A stretch of 64,000 nt of DNA from positions 29,684 through 93,683 of the forward strand of contig JACPPF010000037.1 of NCBI GenBank assembly GCA_016191165.1. The letters run 5' to 3'. This document shows, one piece after another, positions 43,545 to 52,343 of this stretch. The notes under the pieces were generated by a model. The model saw only the letters and a list, made by a program, of their open reading frames with translations. It did no database searches and was not told the origin of the DNA. The translations under genes were made by a program, and so were the position numbers. The stretch's first letter is position 1; the number at the start of each line of letters is the position of its first letter. The stretch is from Planctomycetota bacterium (GTDB taxonomy: Bacteria; Planctomycetota; Planctomycetia; Gemmatales; Gemmataceae).

Positions 43545-44873
43545 TCAAGGCACCGACAGCTCGCGGATCAATTCGACATCCCGCGCGCCCAGGCGGCCGA
43601 CATGTTGCGGGACCACCGAAAACGTCACGATGCGCTGTTCCCCTTGCGGGCTGACGACCAGGTAAAAATACTGCACCGTGCGCACGCCATCCAGCTCGCC
43701 GGACGCCACCACGCGATAGGCGGCATGATGCCCCTTGGCGCGCTCCTCGGCCTTGAACTCCCGGCGTTCGGTCTCCTTGTCTTCCACCCAGCCGGTCGTC
43801 TTTGACATCAGCGCGGCGAAATCGGCGACCGACATTACGTTTTTCGGATCGGTTTTCTTCCAGGCCGTGATGGTCGCCTGCGCGATGAAGTCGCCCCGCT
43901 CCAGGTGGCGCAGCACGAGTTGCGCGCTGTCCTCTGGGCTGACGACGTGCCAGTCGCGCGCATAACGCAGCGAGAAACGCTTTTTGGCGTCGTCATGCCG
44001 AATGCTCGTGACCTCGGCAGGCGGTATCTTGGTGGTGGGCACCTTGACGAGGGCGAAGTCGTTCAGATCGTTCGGGGTCTCGACCGGCGAGCGCGTCAGT
44101 TTGATGACAACCTCCGCGGTCAAGGCGGGCGTGATCGGGCCTTGCTTGCGTTCGTCGGATTCCTTCCATTCAAGTGATACGATCCGCTTCTGTTTCACGT
44201 CGAACGTGCATTGCGCGTTGATGATCATCGCGACCGAGGCGCCGAGATTGATGCCGCTGGCGTTACCCGCGATTTTGATTTGAGCGATATCGTCCTTGAC
44301 CGAGGCGAGCGTGCCGACGAGGTTGTGCGTGGTGAGCCCGTCGAACTCGCACAGGGCGGCGACCACGGCGTTGGAGACCGTCCATGTCTTGCCAACCTCG
44401 ACCGCCTTTCCAGGAAGCAACCCGGAGACGCCCAGCGTATCGAAATGTTCGGTCAGCTCCATTTCCTCGCGGGTGAGCGGGCCATCGGGGCTGTAGGTCA
44501 TGAGCCGATCCTTGACACGCTGCGTCACGAGAAAACGTCGTTCGGCTCGCAGCGTTCGCCTGGTCGAGTCGTTGTTGTTGAAGATGATGGTGCTCTGGGC
44601 AGTGGCATACTGGCGCGCCGCCTTCATGCCGATGGCCGGGCCCATTTCCATGAAGCGTTCGACGTAGACGTGTTGCGCTTCGACGCGGTGCGGGTAGGTC
44701 ACATCCTTGCCATCTTGCTTGACCGTGATCTTGCCGGCGAATTTCATCGCGATTTCGTTGCGCACGCAACGCCCGTCGAGCGGCGCCTCGGTCAAATTGA
44801 CCTCCTGCGCGGCCAGCGGGCCGGTGATCAAGGCGGCGGCGACCAAGCCAATACAGAAGCGGGTGGTGAGCAT
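43545..44873 (-). CDS. Exported hypothetical protein
   Basis: 442 residues from ATG 44873, where the signal peptide MLTTRFCIGLVAAALITGPL and LAAQE cleavage are clear and GAGGG lies upstream. The mature protein has no recognised motif; it contains GKITVKQDGKDVTYPHRVEA, GLLPGKAVEVGKTWTVSNAV and VQYFYLVVSPQGEQRIVTFS. Compositionally it is a periplasmic beta-rich protein. Its C-terminal third resembles the PsbP/MOG1-like fold only by overall feel. It converges with the GlcG-like gene (38-base gap). Function unknown. Confidence 0.7.
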   Translation of the reverse strand: MLTTRFCIGLVAAALITGPLAAQEVNLTEAPLDGRCVRNEIAMKFAGKITVKQDGKDVTYPHRVEAQHVYVERFMEMGPAIGMKAARQYATAQSTIIFNNNDSTRRTLRAERRFLVTQRVKDRLMTYSPDGPLTREEMELTEHFDTLGVSGLLPGKAVEVGKTWTVSNAVVAALCEFDGLTTHNLVGTLASVKDDIAQIKIAGNASGINLGASVAMIINAQCTFDVKQKRIVSLEWKESDERKQGPITPALTAEVVIKLTRSPVETPNDLNDFALVKVPTTKIPPAEVTSIRHDDAKKRFSLRYARDWHVVSPEDSAQLVLRHLERGDFIAQATITAWKKTDPKNVMSVADFAALMSKTTGWVEDKETERREFKAEERAKGHHAAYRVVASGELDGVRTVQYFYLVVSPQGEQRIVTFSVVPQHVGRLGARDVELIRELSVP

Positions 44874-44976
44874 TTTTGTATTTCCCTCTTGCATGCCGAC
44901 CTCGCCGCGCTCGCTTTCGGGTTGTACCGAAGGAGTACATGGCGGGTTCAAGAATAATCTGGGCACGTGGTTGTAT

Positions 44977-45057
44977 CGTAGGGTGGGTCGAGCGAAGTCA
45001 GGGCCACCATGCCCGTTGGTGCTTTGGTGGGCCTCACGTCGTTCGATCCACCCTACG
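44977..45057. repeat. Hairpin repeat CGTAGGGTGGGTCGAGCG family
   Basis: 44977-44994 (CGTAGGGTGGGTCGAGCG) pairs with 45040-45057 (CGTTCGATCCACCCTACG), with one mismatch. The sequence GTAGGGTGGGTC is a widely distributed intergenic repeat. It lies between two minus-strand genes. Confidence 0.75.
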
Positions 45058-45080
45058 CTGCCGATCTTGGTTTTACCAGG

Positions 45081-46268
45081 TCATTTCTTTTCGATCACGT
45101 TCACCTTGGGCCGTTCCTTCAGGGGTGGCAAGGGTTGATCGGAAAGCTTCGGGCCCACCTGCACATCCTTGGGCGTGACGATGGGCCGTGGCACCGGGGG
45201 CTGCGAGACGATCGACTTGCTGTTCTTTTCACGCGAATAGGATGCCGTCATGATGTTGTTCGAGGCACGCATCATCTCGTTCTTGTAGAGCTCCGGTGCT
45301 GCCGCGGCGTGAAGTTGCTTGAAAACCTCCGGCACCTTCTGCGTGACGCGATACTCGCGGATTTCCTGGTCCAGCTTCATACGGACATCGTCAAACTTCA
45401 CCAGGGCGTCCTTGGGCAGGTGTTCCTCGCACAATAAAATCACGTAGCTTTTGTCCTTCATTTCGAGCAAGCCGCTGATTTCGCCAGGCTTCATGCGAAA
45501 CGCTGTCTCCTCGAGCAGTTTTTCGCCGACGTGCTTGTGGATCGGCGGCACCTCGCCTTCCTTCGACGCCAGTTGCGGAATGGGCTGTTTGCGCGCCTGT
45601 TCCAGGAATTCCGCCCTGCCGCGCCGGGCCAGCTCCCATACTTTCTGGGCCACGGCGGCGTCGGCGCCGGGCATCACGATCATTCGGCATTTGACCTTGG
45701 GACCATATTTTGCTTCGAAACCATCAACGACGTCTTTGGGTAGGACGTTCACGGTGGCGCGCACGAGTTTCTCCATCATGATCTTGGGCCGAATCACGTC
45801 TTCCTTCCATTCGACAATCGTCTTGCCGAATCTCCTGAGGACGCTGGTTTCGAATTCCTTCAGCGTCAACTTCGTCTTGCCGCCGTAGGCCCAGAGGTCG
45901 TGATCGAGGCGCGCGTCCACCTCGGCGTCGGTGACGTGGATGTTGTGCTTGCCGCATTCGATTTCGACGATCTTGCGGTTGACCATGAACTCCAGCCGTT
46001 CGGGGCTGGAGCGCGAGATGAGGTACTCGGCGTATTCTTCGCGCGTGATCGGCATGTCGCCGTAGATGTAGCCGACGATGCGGCCCTGGGTGATTTCCTT
46101 CTGCTTGTTGTCGTCGGCGAAGAGTCCGAGCTTGTCGCCGGATGGGTTGGGCGCATGCTTGCGGCCCCACCAGAAGCCGCCGGCGCCGGCGCCCGCGAGG
46201 AGGGCAACGAGGACGAGCTTGTGCCAGAGCCAGGGATTGGCTTGAACTTTGGCGATCCAGTTCCGCAT
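45081..46268 (-). CDS. Parvulin-type peptidylprolyl isomerase / SurA-like foldase
   Basis: 395 residues from ATG 46268. A single membrane anchor (LVLVALLAGAGAGGFWWGR, about residues 17-35) suggests inner-membrane attachment facing the periplasm. DMPITREEYAEYLISR then VNRKIVEIECGKHNIHVTDA is the SurA-like helical N-domain. KVKCRMIVMPGADAAVAQKV (about residue 200) and FRMKPGEISGLLEMKDKSYV then ILLCEEH are parvulin-like. It would assist folding of exported proteins. It is followed by MoxR-linked genes in the same direction. Confidence 0.8.
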   Translation of the reverse strand: MRNWIAKVQANPWLWHKLVLVALLAGAGAGGFWWGRKHAPNPSGDKLGLFADDNKQKEITQGRIVGYIYGDMPITREEYAEYLISRSSPERLEFMVNRKIVEIECGKHNIHVTDAEVDARLDHDLWAYGGKTKLTLKEFETSVLRRFGKTIVEWKEDVIRPKIMMEKLVRATVNVLPKDVVDGFEAKYGPKVKCRMIVMPGADAAVAQKVWELARRGRAEFLEQARKQPIPQLASKEGEVPPIHKHVGEKLLEETAFRMKPGEISGLLEMKDKSYVILLCEEHLPKDALVKFDDVRMKLDQEIREYRVTQKVPEVFKQLHAAAAPELYKNEMMRASNNIMTASYSREKNSKSIVSQPPVPRPIVTPKDVQVGPKLSDQPLPPLKERPKVNVIEKK

Positions 46269-46373
46269 GACCTCTCCTTCCGAAGACTGCTCCGCGCGTT
46301 CGACTTGAACCACGGAGAGCTGGATATAACGGAAGGATTCGGCGCAAACAAGATGAGTTGAAATGGCGTCCAA

Positions 46374-46433
46374 CCAGCCCGGAGCGCAAGCGAGGGGGGA
46401 CCGGGCAGCCCGCTCGCTCGCGCTCGGGGCTGG
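46374..46433. repeat. Hairpin repeat CCAGCCCGGAGCGCAAGCGA
   Basis: CCAGCCCGGAGCGCAAGCGA (from 46374, continuing GGGG) pairs with a right arm CTCGCTCGCGCTCGGGGCTG ending at about 46433. Same family as 9971-10033. It lies between the isomerase and MoxR genes. Confidence 0.8.
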
Positions 46434-46448
46434 TGAAGCGGGAAAAGC

Positions 46449-47429
46449 TTAGGCGTCAAGAACCGGCACACTTTGCACAATTTCCTGAACGATGTCTCTT
46501 ACCGATTTCCCCTCAACCTCCGCCTCGGGGCGGATAATCAAGCGATGGCCCAGGACGCTCAAGGCCATCGACTGAACGTCCTCGTGCGTGAAGTACGTTC
46601 TGCCCTCGAGCATCGCCTTGGCGCGGGCGCACCGCAGCAGGCACAGCGACGCGCGCGGACTCGCCCCGAGCGCGACATCCGGGTGCTTGCGGCTCGCCTC
46701 CGACAGATCGACGATGTACTTGTACAGCTCGTCCTTTCCGAACACCTGATGGGTCAGTGTTTGCATCTCCAGAATCAGGTCCGGCGTGAACACCTGGGGA
46801 ACCAGAGCCACCGGCTGGCTGTGCAGCTTCAGCATGGCCTTCTCGAACTCCGGGCCGGGATAACCCATCTCGATACGCAACAGGAACCGGTCGAGCTGCG
46901 CCTCCGGCAATCGGTAGACGCCTTCCTGCTCCACGGGGTTTTGCGTCGCCAGCACCATGAAGGGCGGCGGCAGCGGCAGCGTCGTTCCCTCGATCGTCAC
47001 CTGGTACTCCTGCATCGCTTCCAGGAGCGCCGACTGCGTCTTCGCCGGGGCGCGATTGATCTCGTCCGCCAGCAGCACCTGACAAAAAATCGGCCCCCTG
47101 CGCAGGACGAACTCGTTGGTCTTGCGATCCAGGACGAACGTGCCCGTCACATCGGATGGCAACAAATCAGGCGTGAACTGGATGCGCTGGTAATGGATGC
47201 CGAGGATTTGTGCGAACGTCTTTGAAAGCGTAGTCTTGGCAACGCCGGGAACGCCTTCGAGGAGAACATGTCCGCCAGCCAGCATTGCGATCAGGAAACG
47301 ATGCGCGACGCGGTCCATGCCGACGACGACGCGCGACACTTCGCGCAGGGTGCATTCCCGCAACTCCTTGACGCGGGCCGCCCAGGCCTGGAGGTCGTGG
47401 GAAGTGGATGTCGCTTCGTTCGTGAGCAT
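46449..47429 (-). CDS. MoxR-family AAA+ ATPase
   Basis: 326 residues. Walker A EGVPGVAKTTLSKTFAQ (Gly-Val-Ala-Lys-Thr, about residues 59-75), Walker B QVLLADEINRAPAKTQSALL (about 118-137), sensor MVLATQNPVEQEGVYRLPEA (about 158-177), arginine finger RFLLRIEMGYPGPEFEKAML. MoxR proteins help assemble or mature secreted or membrane complexes and are usually encoded next to DUF58. Here it is the last gene of a run including DUF4129 and DUF4350 proteins, with no DUF58 gene in between. Confidence 0.93.
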   Translation of the reverse strand: MLTNEATSTSHDLQAWAARVKELRECTLREVSRVVVGMDRVAHRFLIAMLAGGHVLLEGVPGVAKTTLSKTFAQILGIHYQRIQFTPDLLPSDVTGTFVLDRKTNEFVLRRGPIFCQVLLADEINRAPAKTQSALLEAMQEYQVTIEGTTLPLPPPFMVLATQNPVEQEGVYRLPEAQLDRFLLRIEMGYPGPEFEKAMLKLHSQPVALVPQVFTPDLILEMQTLTHQVFGKDELYKYIVDLSEASRKHPDVALGASPRASLCLLRCARAKAMLEGRTYFTHEDVQSMALSVLGHRLIIRPEAEVEGKSVRDIVQEIVQSVPVLDA

Positions 47430-47487
47430 GGACAGGTTCCGAGAAAATGGATTTGTCGGTGCCGCGCCCTGGCGCGGCGGCGCGGCG

Positions 47488-49107
47488 TCAGCCTTGTCTT
47501 ACGTTTTTGCCTTCAACGATCAATGCGACGCGGCCTTCTTCGCGTGCGGCGCTCAGATCGCGCAGCGCCTCAACCAGCAGGAAGAACTCGCGGCGCGACG
47601 CCCCGCTGACACCGTTGCCGCACGCCAGGCGGAGTACGAGGGCAGCCTGGCGCCGAAGTTTCCACGGAGGCCAAAAGAGTCCCTGGACGCTGAACTCGGC
47701 GGCAATCTGCGCATGCCAGCGCTCCGGCGTGACGTTGAACTCGACCCTCAGCCACTCCAGCGCCAGCTGCCGGCATTCGGTGAAATAGTCGCGTTTCAGC
47801 AAGAGTGCCTGTTTGCGTTCCGCCAGAGCATCGGGACTAACGGGCGCCGATGCCGCGCCGACCGCCACCGGCACGGTGGGTTCAAGGCGCCCGCGGGCAT
47901 CCATCAACTTCTTGGCCCCATAAAGCAACAGGAAAAACGTCACGACGCCGACAAGGATCGCCACGATTCGGCCCAGGTAACCGCCGAAGACGTCCGCCAC
48001 GATCTTTTGAAAAAACCTCTCCTCCTCCAGACCGCGCAGGAGGCGATTCAGATGCTGAAGGGTGGGCACGGGCACAGGCGGAGGCGGCGTCAGGTTCATG
48101 TTGAAATCGCGAACGCCTTCTCCATCAATCACGAAGTACGCCTTGCCGCGGACATGACCGTTTGAACCCTCGCGCAGCCAATGAACTGCGTTGACGGCGA
48201 ATTCGAAATTGTTGTTGTCCTTCTGCAACATCATGCCGTTCATGAACATGCCATGGCCCGCGATGAAAAGAGTGCGACCCTCCGGCCCGGCGTCCCTGGC
48301 GGAGCCGGCCATGAAGCAAAACGAACGCGGTATTCCATCGACGAACATCGGCACAGGCGGCACGGGCATGATCTTGAAACGTTTTTGTTTCTTCGCCTTG
48401 GGCCGCTCGCCCCCGCGTGGGATTTGATCGAAGTTTAACAACTCCGGCATTACGTCGGGCCCGTTGAGGATTCGACTGCTCTTGGGTAGATCCACCAGCG
48501 CCTGCCGCGGCGCGGCCCCAGGCCGGACTGTAATGAAGCTGGGGCAGTTCGTGGCGATCTTCTTCGTCAGGAAGCGAAATAGGGGATGATCATGATGCGT
48601 CCCCAGACCTGGAATGGGAAGGCTGCCGTAGTCCACCCACGGGCACTCGACCTGCTCATGATAGGCGTCTGCCGGTGCGCACTGCACCCGTTGGCCGACG
48701 ATGCTGATCGAAAGTTCGGGCACATGAAACGGATAGTCCGTGGCGACCAGCAGGCTGCCGCCCTCGTCCAGGAATCGCCGCAGACGCCGCGAAAAAAGGC
48801 GATCGTGTTCCAGCAACAACGTGTTGCCAAACATAATGACAATACTGTCCTTGGGATCCGCCTGGGCTTCTTCGAACGAGCGAATTGGTTTCAGATCTTT
48901 CTGGTGAAGGATGTGGGAAAAGAACTCCGGGCCCTCGAAGGGAATCGTGCGGACCTGCTCCTGGGCGAAAATGGGCGGTGACATGAGCGGCCAGGTTGTC
49001 AACGACCCCATGGCCAGGATGACCATGTAAAACAGCCAGGTCCCGCCGAATCTTGCGCTCGCGCCTCGGTCTGGCGTCAGGATTGGTCGCGGACGGCATG
49101 TAGGCAT
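47488..49107 (-). CDS. DUF4350-type membrane protein
   Basis: 539 residues. Two membrane segments are visible: WLFYMVILAMGSLTTWPLM near residue 30, and RIVAILVGVVTFFLLLYGAK near residue 380. The soluble part has SIVIMFGNTLLLEHDRLFSR then RLRRFLDEGGSLLVATDYPF, the DUF4350 pattern, and RTLFIAGHGMFMNGMM. Its start overlaps the DUF4129 stop (TGATG), so they are coupled. DUF4350 proteins are found in MoxR clusters of planctomycetes; biochemical role unknown. Confidence 0.85.
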   Translation of the reverse strand: MPTCRPRPILTPDRGASARFGGTWLFYMVILAMGSLTTWPLMSPPIFAQEQVRTIPFEGPEFFSHILHQKDLKPIRSFEEAQADPKDSIVIMFGNTLLLEHDRLFSRRLRRFLDEGGSLLVATDYPFHVPELSISIVGQRVQCAPADAYHEQVECPWVDYGSLPIPGLGTHHDHPLFRFLTKKIATNCPSFITVRPGAAPRQALVDLPKSSRILNGPDVMPELLNFDQIPRGGERPKAKKQKRFKIMPVPPVPMFVDGIPRSFCFMAGSARDAGPEGRTLFIAGHGMFMNGMMLQKDNNNFEFAVNAVHWLREGSNGHVRGKAYFVIDGEGVRDFNMNLTPPPPVPVPTLQHLNRLLRGLEEERFFQKIVADVFGGYLGRIVAILVGVVTFFLLLYGAKKLMDARGRLEPTVPVAVGAASAPVSPDALAERKQALLLKRDYFTECRQLALEWLRVEFNVTPERWHAQIAAEFSVQGLFWPPWKLRRQAALVLRLACGNGVSGASRREFFLLVEALRDLSAAREEGRVALIVEGKNVRQG

Positions 49108-50336
49108 CAGAGCGCCTCCGCGAGTTGCGACAGCGATCGGCGGGCGCGCTCGCAGTCGCTATCAGTCAGACTGGCGGCGCCTTCGGTGTAGCGTGCCTGT
49201 TCGTAGAGGTCGGCCAAAAGGTGCGCCGACCCGGTGCACTCCCGAGCCTTTTCTGTCCAGACCCGGGCGACAGCGCGGTGATTCCAGCTTCGCGCTCCTG
49301 GGCCAAGCGTCAGGACCGCGAGATAGTCGAACGCCAGGATCAACTCCGCGCGCGTCGAGACCGCCTCAGGCCGAACCGGCCACGGTCCCAACGCGAAACG
49401 GGCATCCGCTTTGCGTTTTCCTCCGCCAGTGCCACGCAGCAACCACCACCCCACAAGCATCAAGGCGGCGATGAATAGAATCCAAATCGCGGTGGTGCTC
49501 AGCGAGGGCAGGGACGGCCCCGAGAATTGCGGCATTCCTGGCCCGGGCACACCAGGCGCGGAAATCGCCTTCAGGCCTGGCAAACGCCAGCGGTCCAGGT
49601 CCGGCTTTGGCATCGCTCGGAGGCGGTCGATGGTGCCCTCACCGAATTTCCACCAGGAACTGTCCTTGTCACCCAGGCGGCCTTGCCAATCGCGCCAGCG
49701 CATCGCATCGGGATTGTTGACGCTGGTGCGCAGGTCCAGAAAGGCTCGCTTCCACGCTGGCGAGTCACGCAACCAGTTGCCCAGCTTGGTCGTACCGAGC
49801 TCTTCCATCGTGCGTTCGGTAAGCTGGGCCAGGGTCTCGGGGTTCTCCTCCTCTCCTTGCTCTACCGCACGCGGGCTGGGTTCGTCGCGTCCGGCGTCCA
49901 CTTGCTTGTCCCGCTTCGGCTCGTCTTGATTCAGAATCTTGGTAAGGTCATCCTGAAGCTTCTTCACGTTCTCGGGATTTTTTTCCTTGGCGGCCCTCTG
50001 AATCCACTCTTCCAGGGATTGTTTCAAAACAGGGTCGTTTTCGAGCCAGTCCTTTAACGCCTGTTTGAAATCCTCGTCCTCGAACTTCAGGTCCTTTAAC
50101 TGGGCGGCGTCGGTCGGCATCTTGCTTGGGTCGGCGATAATCTTCTTGACAAGGTCCTTGAGCGGCTCCAGCTTGTCCGCCATGCCGAGACGTTTCTTCA
50201 ATAGCTCGACATAGTTCTTGTCGATCTGAAAACGGACATACCGCCGCGGCTTTTCGCCGATCTGCGCCAGCGCCGGTGCGCACCAACTTGCGGCAGTCAG
50301 CCATGCCAGAAGTAATGCGGTCCAGGTCCTTGTCAT
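49107..50336 (-). CDS. DUF4129-type exported membrane protein
   Basis: 409 residues from ATG 50336, with signal peptide MTRTWTALLLAWLTAASWCA. The middle is rich in charged helices (YVELLKKRLGMADKLEPLKD, KKLQDDLTKILNQDEPKRDK). A membrane segment STTAIWILFIAALMLVGWWL is at about residue 300. The C-terminus LAFDYLAVLTLGPGARSWNH then LADLYEQARYTEGAASLTDS is the DUF4129 pattern. It belongs to the MoxR/DUF4350 transcript; divergent from mtfA, so a promoter must lie in 50337-50579. Confidence 0.82.
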   Translation of the reverse strand: MTRTWTALLLAWLTAASWCAPALAQIGEKPRRYVRFQIDKNYVELLKKRLGMADKLEPLKDLVKKIIADPSKMPTDAAQLKDLKFEDEDFKQALKDWLENDPVLKQSLEEWIQRAAKEKNPENVKKLQDDLTKILNQDEPKRDKQVDAGRDEPSPRAVEQGEEENPETLAQLTERTMEELGTTKLGNWLRDSPAWKRAFLDLRTSVNNPDAMRWRDWQGRLGDKDSSWWKFGEGTIDRLRAMPKPDLDRWRLPGLKAISAPGVPGPGMPQFSGPSLPSLSTTAIWILFIAALMLVGWWLLRGTGGGKRKADARFALGPWPVRPEAVSTRAELILAFDYLAVLTLGPGARSWNHRAVARVWTEKARECTGSAHLLADLYEQARYTEGAASLTDSDCERARRSLSQLAEAL

Positions 50337-50579
50337 GTTTGAATATCCAGCAGCCTGCCCTGACCTGGTCAAGAACTCATGCTCCAGGCAACCGAGAATG
50401 AAACCAATGAGCCACACACGTCGCAAGCGGCCTACCCCAACGCGCACCGCTTGCTTCGTGCGCTCGGGTATCAAACCAGCCAGCGTGGAGTACAACTTGA
50501 TGTCGATGGCGTGCAGTATATCTTAACTCCGGGCATTCACCAAAAGGATTTTTGGCACGGCACCCACCGGAATCCCCGC

Positions 50580-51362
50580 ATGTTTTTCTCATGGTTCAAG
50601 AACCGCCGTCGCCGCAAACTGTTGGCCGAGCCGTTTCCAGAAACCTGGCAATCAACCCTGGAGCATCAAGTCGGCCATTACGCGGTGCTTCCGGAATCAG
50701 ATCAGGCAAGGCTGCGCGACATTGTGCGAATCCTCGTGGCCGAGAAGGAATGGGAGGGTTGCCGGGGACTGGAATTGACGGACGAGATCCGCGTCACCAT
50801 CGCAGCCATGGCAGCCGTGCTTGTTATCGGGTTCGACGATTTCTATTTCGAGCAAGTGCAAACGATCCTGGTCTATCCCAACGAATATGTCGTCAAGGAA
50901 GAACGCGCCCTTGCCGGCGGCGCCACACTTGAGGAGGAAAGCGATCGCCTGGGCGAGGCTCATTACCGCGGTCCCGTGATCCTGTCGTGGGCGGAAATTC
51001 GACACAATGCGCTCGAACCAGGGCACGGGCAGAACCTGGTCTTTCACGAGTTCGCCCACCAACTCGACATGCTCAACGGCGCCATCGACGGCACTCCGGT
51101 CCTCCCCGACGTTGACCTGGCCCAGCGCTGGGCGCGCATCATGGATCGCGAATATCGGCGCCTTCGGCAGGCCGAACGCCACGGCCGAGAGACGCTTCTG
51201 GACCCCTACGGCGCCAGTGAACCGGCCGAGTTCTTCGCGGTCGCCACCGAATGCTTCTTTGACGCCCCGCGTGCGATGCACGCGGAGTATCCAGAACTCT
51301 ACGACTTGTTTCGCGACTACTACAAGCAAGACCCGGCCGGTTGGCTGGCGTTCGAGCGTTAG
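50580..51362 (+). CDS. mtfA: MtfA-family M90 metallopeptidase
   Basis: 260 residues from ATG 50580 (MFFSWFKNRRRRKLLAEPFP), the classic MtfA start. The zinc motif HEFAHQLDMLNG (HExxH, about residues 156-160) is intact, followed by the downstream Glu region EPAEFFAVATECFFDAP. MtfA (DgsA anti-repressor) inactivates the glucose regulator Mlc in enterobacteria. In planctomycetes the partner is not known. In-frame codons upstream of 50580 do not look coding for this domain. It converges with the LolA-like gene, separated by a hairpin. Confidence 0.92.
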   Translation: MFFSWFKNRRRRKLLAEPFPETWQSTLEHQVGHYAVLPESDQARLRDIVRILVAEKEWEGCRGLELTDEIRVTIAAMAAVLVIGFDDFYFEQVQTILVYPNEYVVKEERALAGGATLEEESDRLGEAHYRGPVILSWAEIRHNALEPGHGQNLVFHEFAHQLDMLNGAIDGTPVLPDVDLAQRWARIMDREYRRLRQAERHGRETLLDPYGASEPAEFFAVATECFFDAPRAMHAEYPELYDLFRDYYKQDPAGWLAFER

Positions 51363-51370
51363 TGCCGCCC

Positions 51371-51392
51371 CCCCTCTCCCGGTTGGAGAGGG
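51371..51392. terminator. Bidirectional terminator-like hairpin (SPLPWERG-like repeat)
   Basis: CCCCTCTC and GAGAGGGG pair around CCGGTTG. It lies between the stops of mtfA and the LolA-like gene, which converge. The sequence resembles the repeats at 12836 and 32868. Confidence 0.65.
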
Positions 51393-51405
51393 GAGAAAGG
51401 CGGGT

Positions 51406-52161
51406 TCAAGGTTTCGCGAAGACCGAATCGTCAAAGCGTTCAAAGGCGTTGACCTCGGTGAGCTCGATGTCCATGAAACTCTTTCCGTCCTTGTGGATTT
51501 CGACCCGCTTGGCGACCTTGATGCCGCCCTTGTCCTGGTAGCCGAGGATGTATTTCTCCTGGGTCACCTCCTGCCCGGTCATGCCGTCCAGGGTGCGCAT
51601 CTCGGTTTTGACAATGAGATGGGTTTTCTTGTCGAAGAACATGCTGAAATCGCGTTGGCCTTCCTTGCTGACGCGGATGCCGATCGCGTCTTTTCCCTTG
51701 ACTTTCACTTCGCCCAGGGCGTTGAGCTTATAGGGCGCCTTGAGGAAGTCAGACAGGCCGCCGGCGCCTTCGGTTTGCAATTGTTCGCGGACTTCCTTGA
51801 GCAGTTTCTTGTCTGTGATTTCCATCGAGTTGCCCATGGCGGAGACCCACATTTTTTTCCCGTCGAAGACGGTCACGATGTCAATCTGCTTGCCGTTCAA
51901 ATCAAGGGACAACACGTTCTTGATTTTGTCGGGTTTTTGAAATGACGACTCGCCGGTGCAGTTGCTCTTGTTGCCGAGGATATCGATCGTCCCCTTGAAC
52001 TTGGAGGAGACGGCCTTGAACTTGGCGAGATTTTTTTCGCCGCCATGAGCCGCGATGGCCTTGGTTAGCACGGTCTTGAGGCCGTCGTCCTGCGCGTGCA
52101 CGAAAAACGCGCCCACGGCCAGAACGCAGGCCGCCAGGGCGAAAACACGGAGTCGCAACAT
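51406..52161 (-). CDS. Exported LolA/outer-membrane-lipoprotein-sorting-like protein
   Basis: 251 residues. Signal peptide MLRLRVFALAACVLAVGAFF with cleavage VHAQ. The mature part has TKAIAAHGGEKNLAKFKAVS (family opening with GGExxLxxxKxV), IVTVFDGKKMWVSAMGNSME and LIVKTEMRTLDGMTGQEVTQ, the beta-sheet pattern of LolA-like sorting proteins. Function unknown. It is encoded after CusA on the same strand with a 182-base gap that contains palindromic repeat material, so it may be a separate unit. Confidence 0.8.
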   Translation of the reverse strand: MLRLRVFALAACVLAVGAFFVHAQDDGLKTVLTKAIAAHGGEKNLAKFKAVSSKFKGTIDILGNKSNCTGESSFQKPDKIKNVLSLDLNGKQIDIVTVFDGKKMWVSAMGNSMEITDKKLLKEVREQLQTEGAGGLSDFLKAPYKLNALGEVKVKGKDAIGIRVSKEGQRDFSMFFDKKTHLIVKTEMRTLDGMTGQEVTQEKYILGYQDKGGIKVAKRVEIHKDGKSFMDIELTEVNAFERFDDSVFAKP

Positions 52162-52229
52162 GAGTTTCTCCCAAATTCGGGTGATGAAATGAGACGCCTC
52201 GCAGGTCCGGCTTTTCCGCCTGGCTTTCC

Positions 52230-52257
52230 GCGGGTCGTCAGACCGGAAAGCCTGACT
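52230..52257. repeat. Imperfect palindrome GGTCGTCAGACCGGAAAGCC region
   Basis: GGTCGTCAGACC and GTCAGGC-type halves recall the 31047 repeat. It lies upstream of the LolA-like gene in the gap after the CusA stop. Low confidence as a family member. Confidence 0.4.
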
Positions 52258-52343
52258 ACAGCGAAACGACCTGCCATCGATTATTCGCCCCTCAGTTTAC
52301 TATATTGACAACAAGCCGGGAGAAAATCGGGCTTGGTTCCCTA

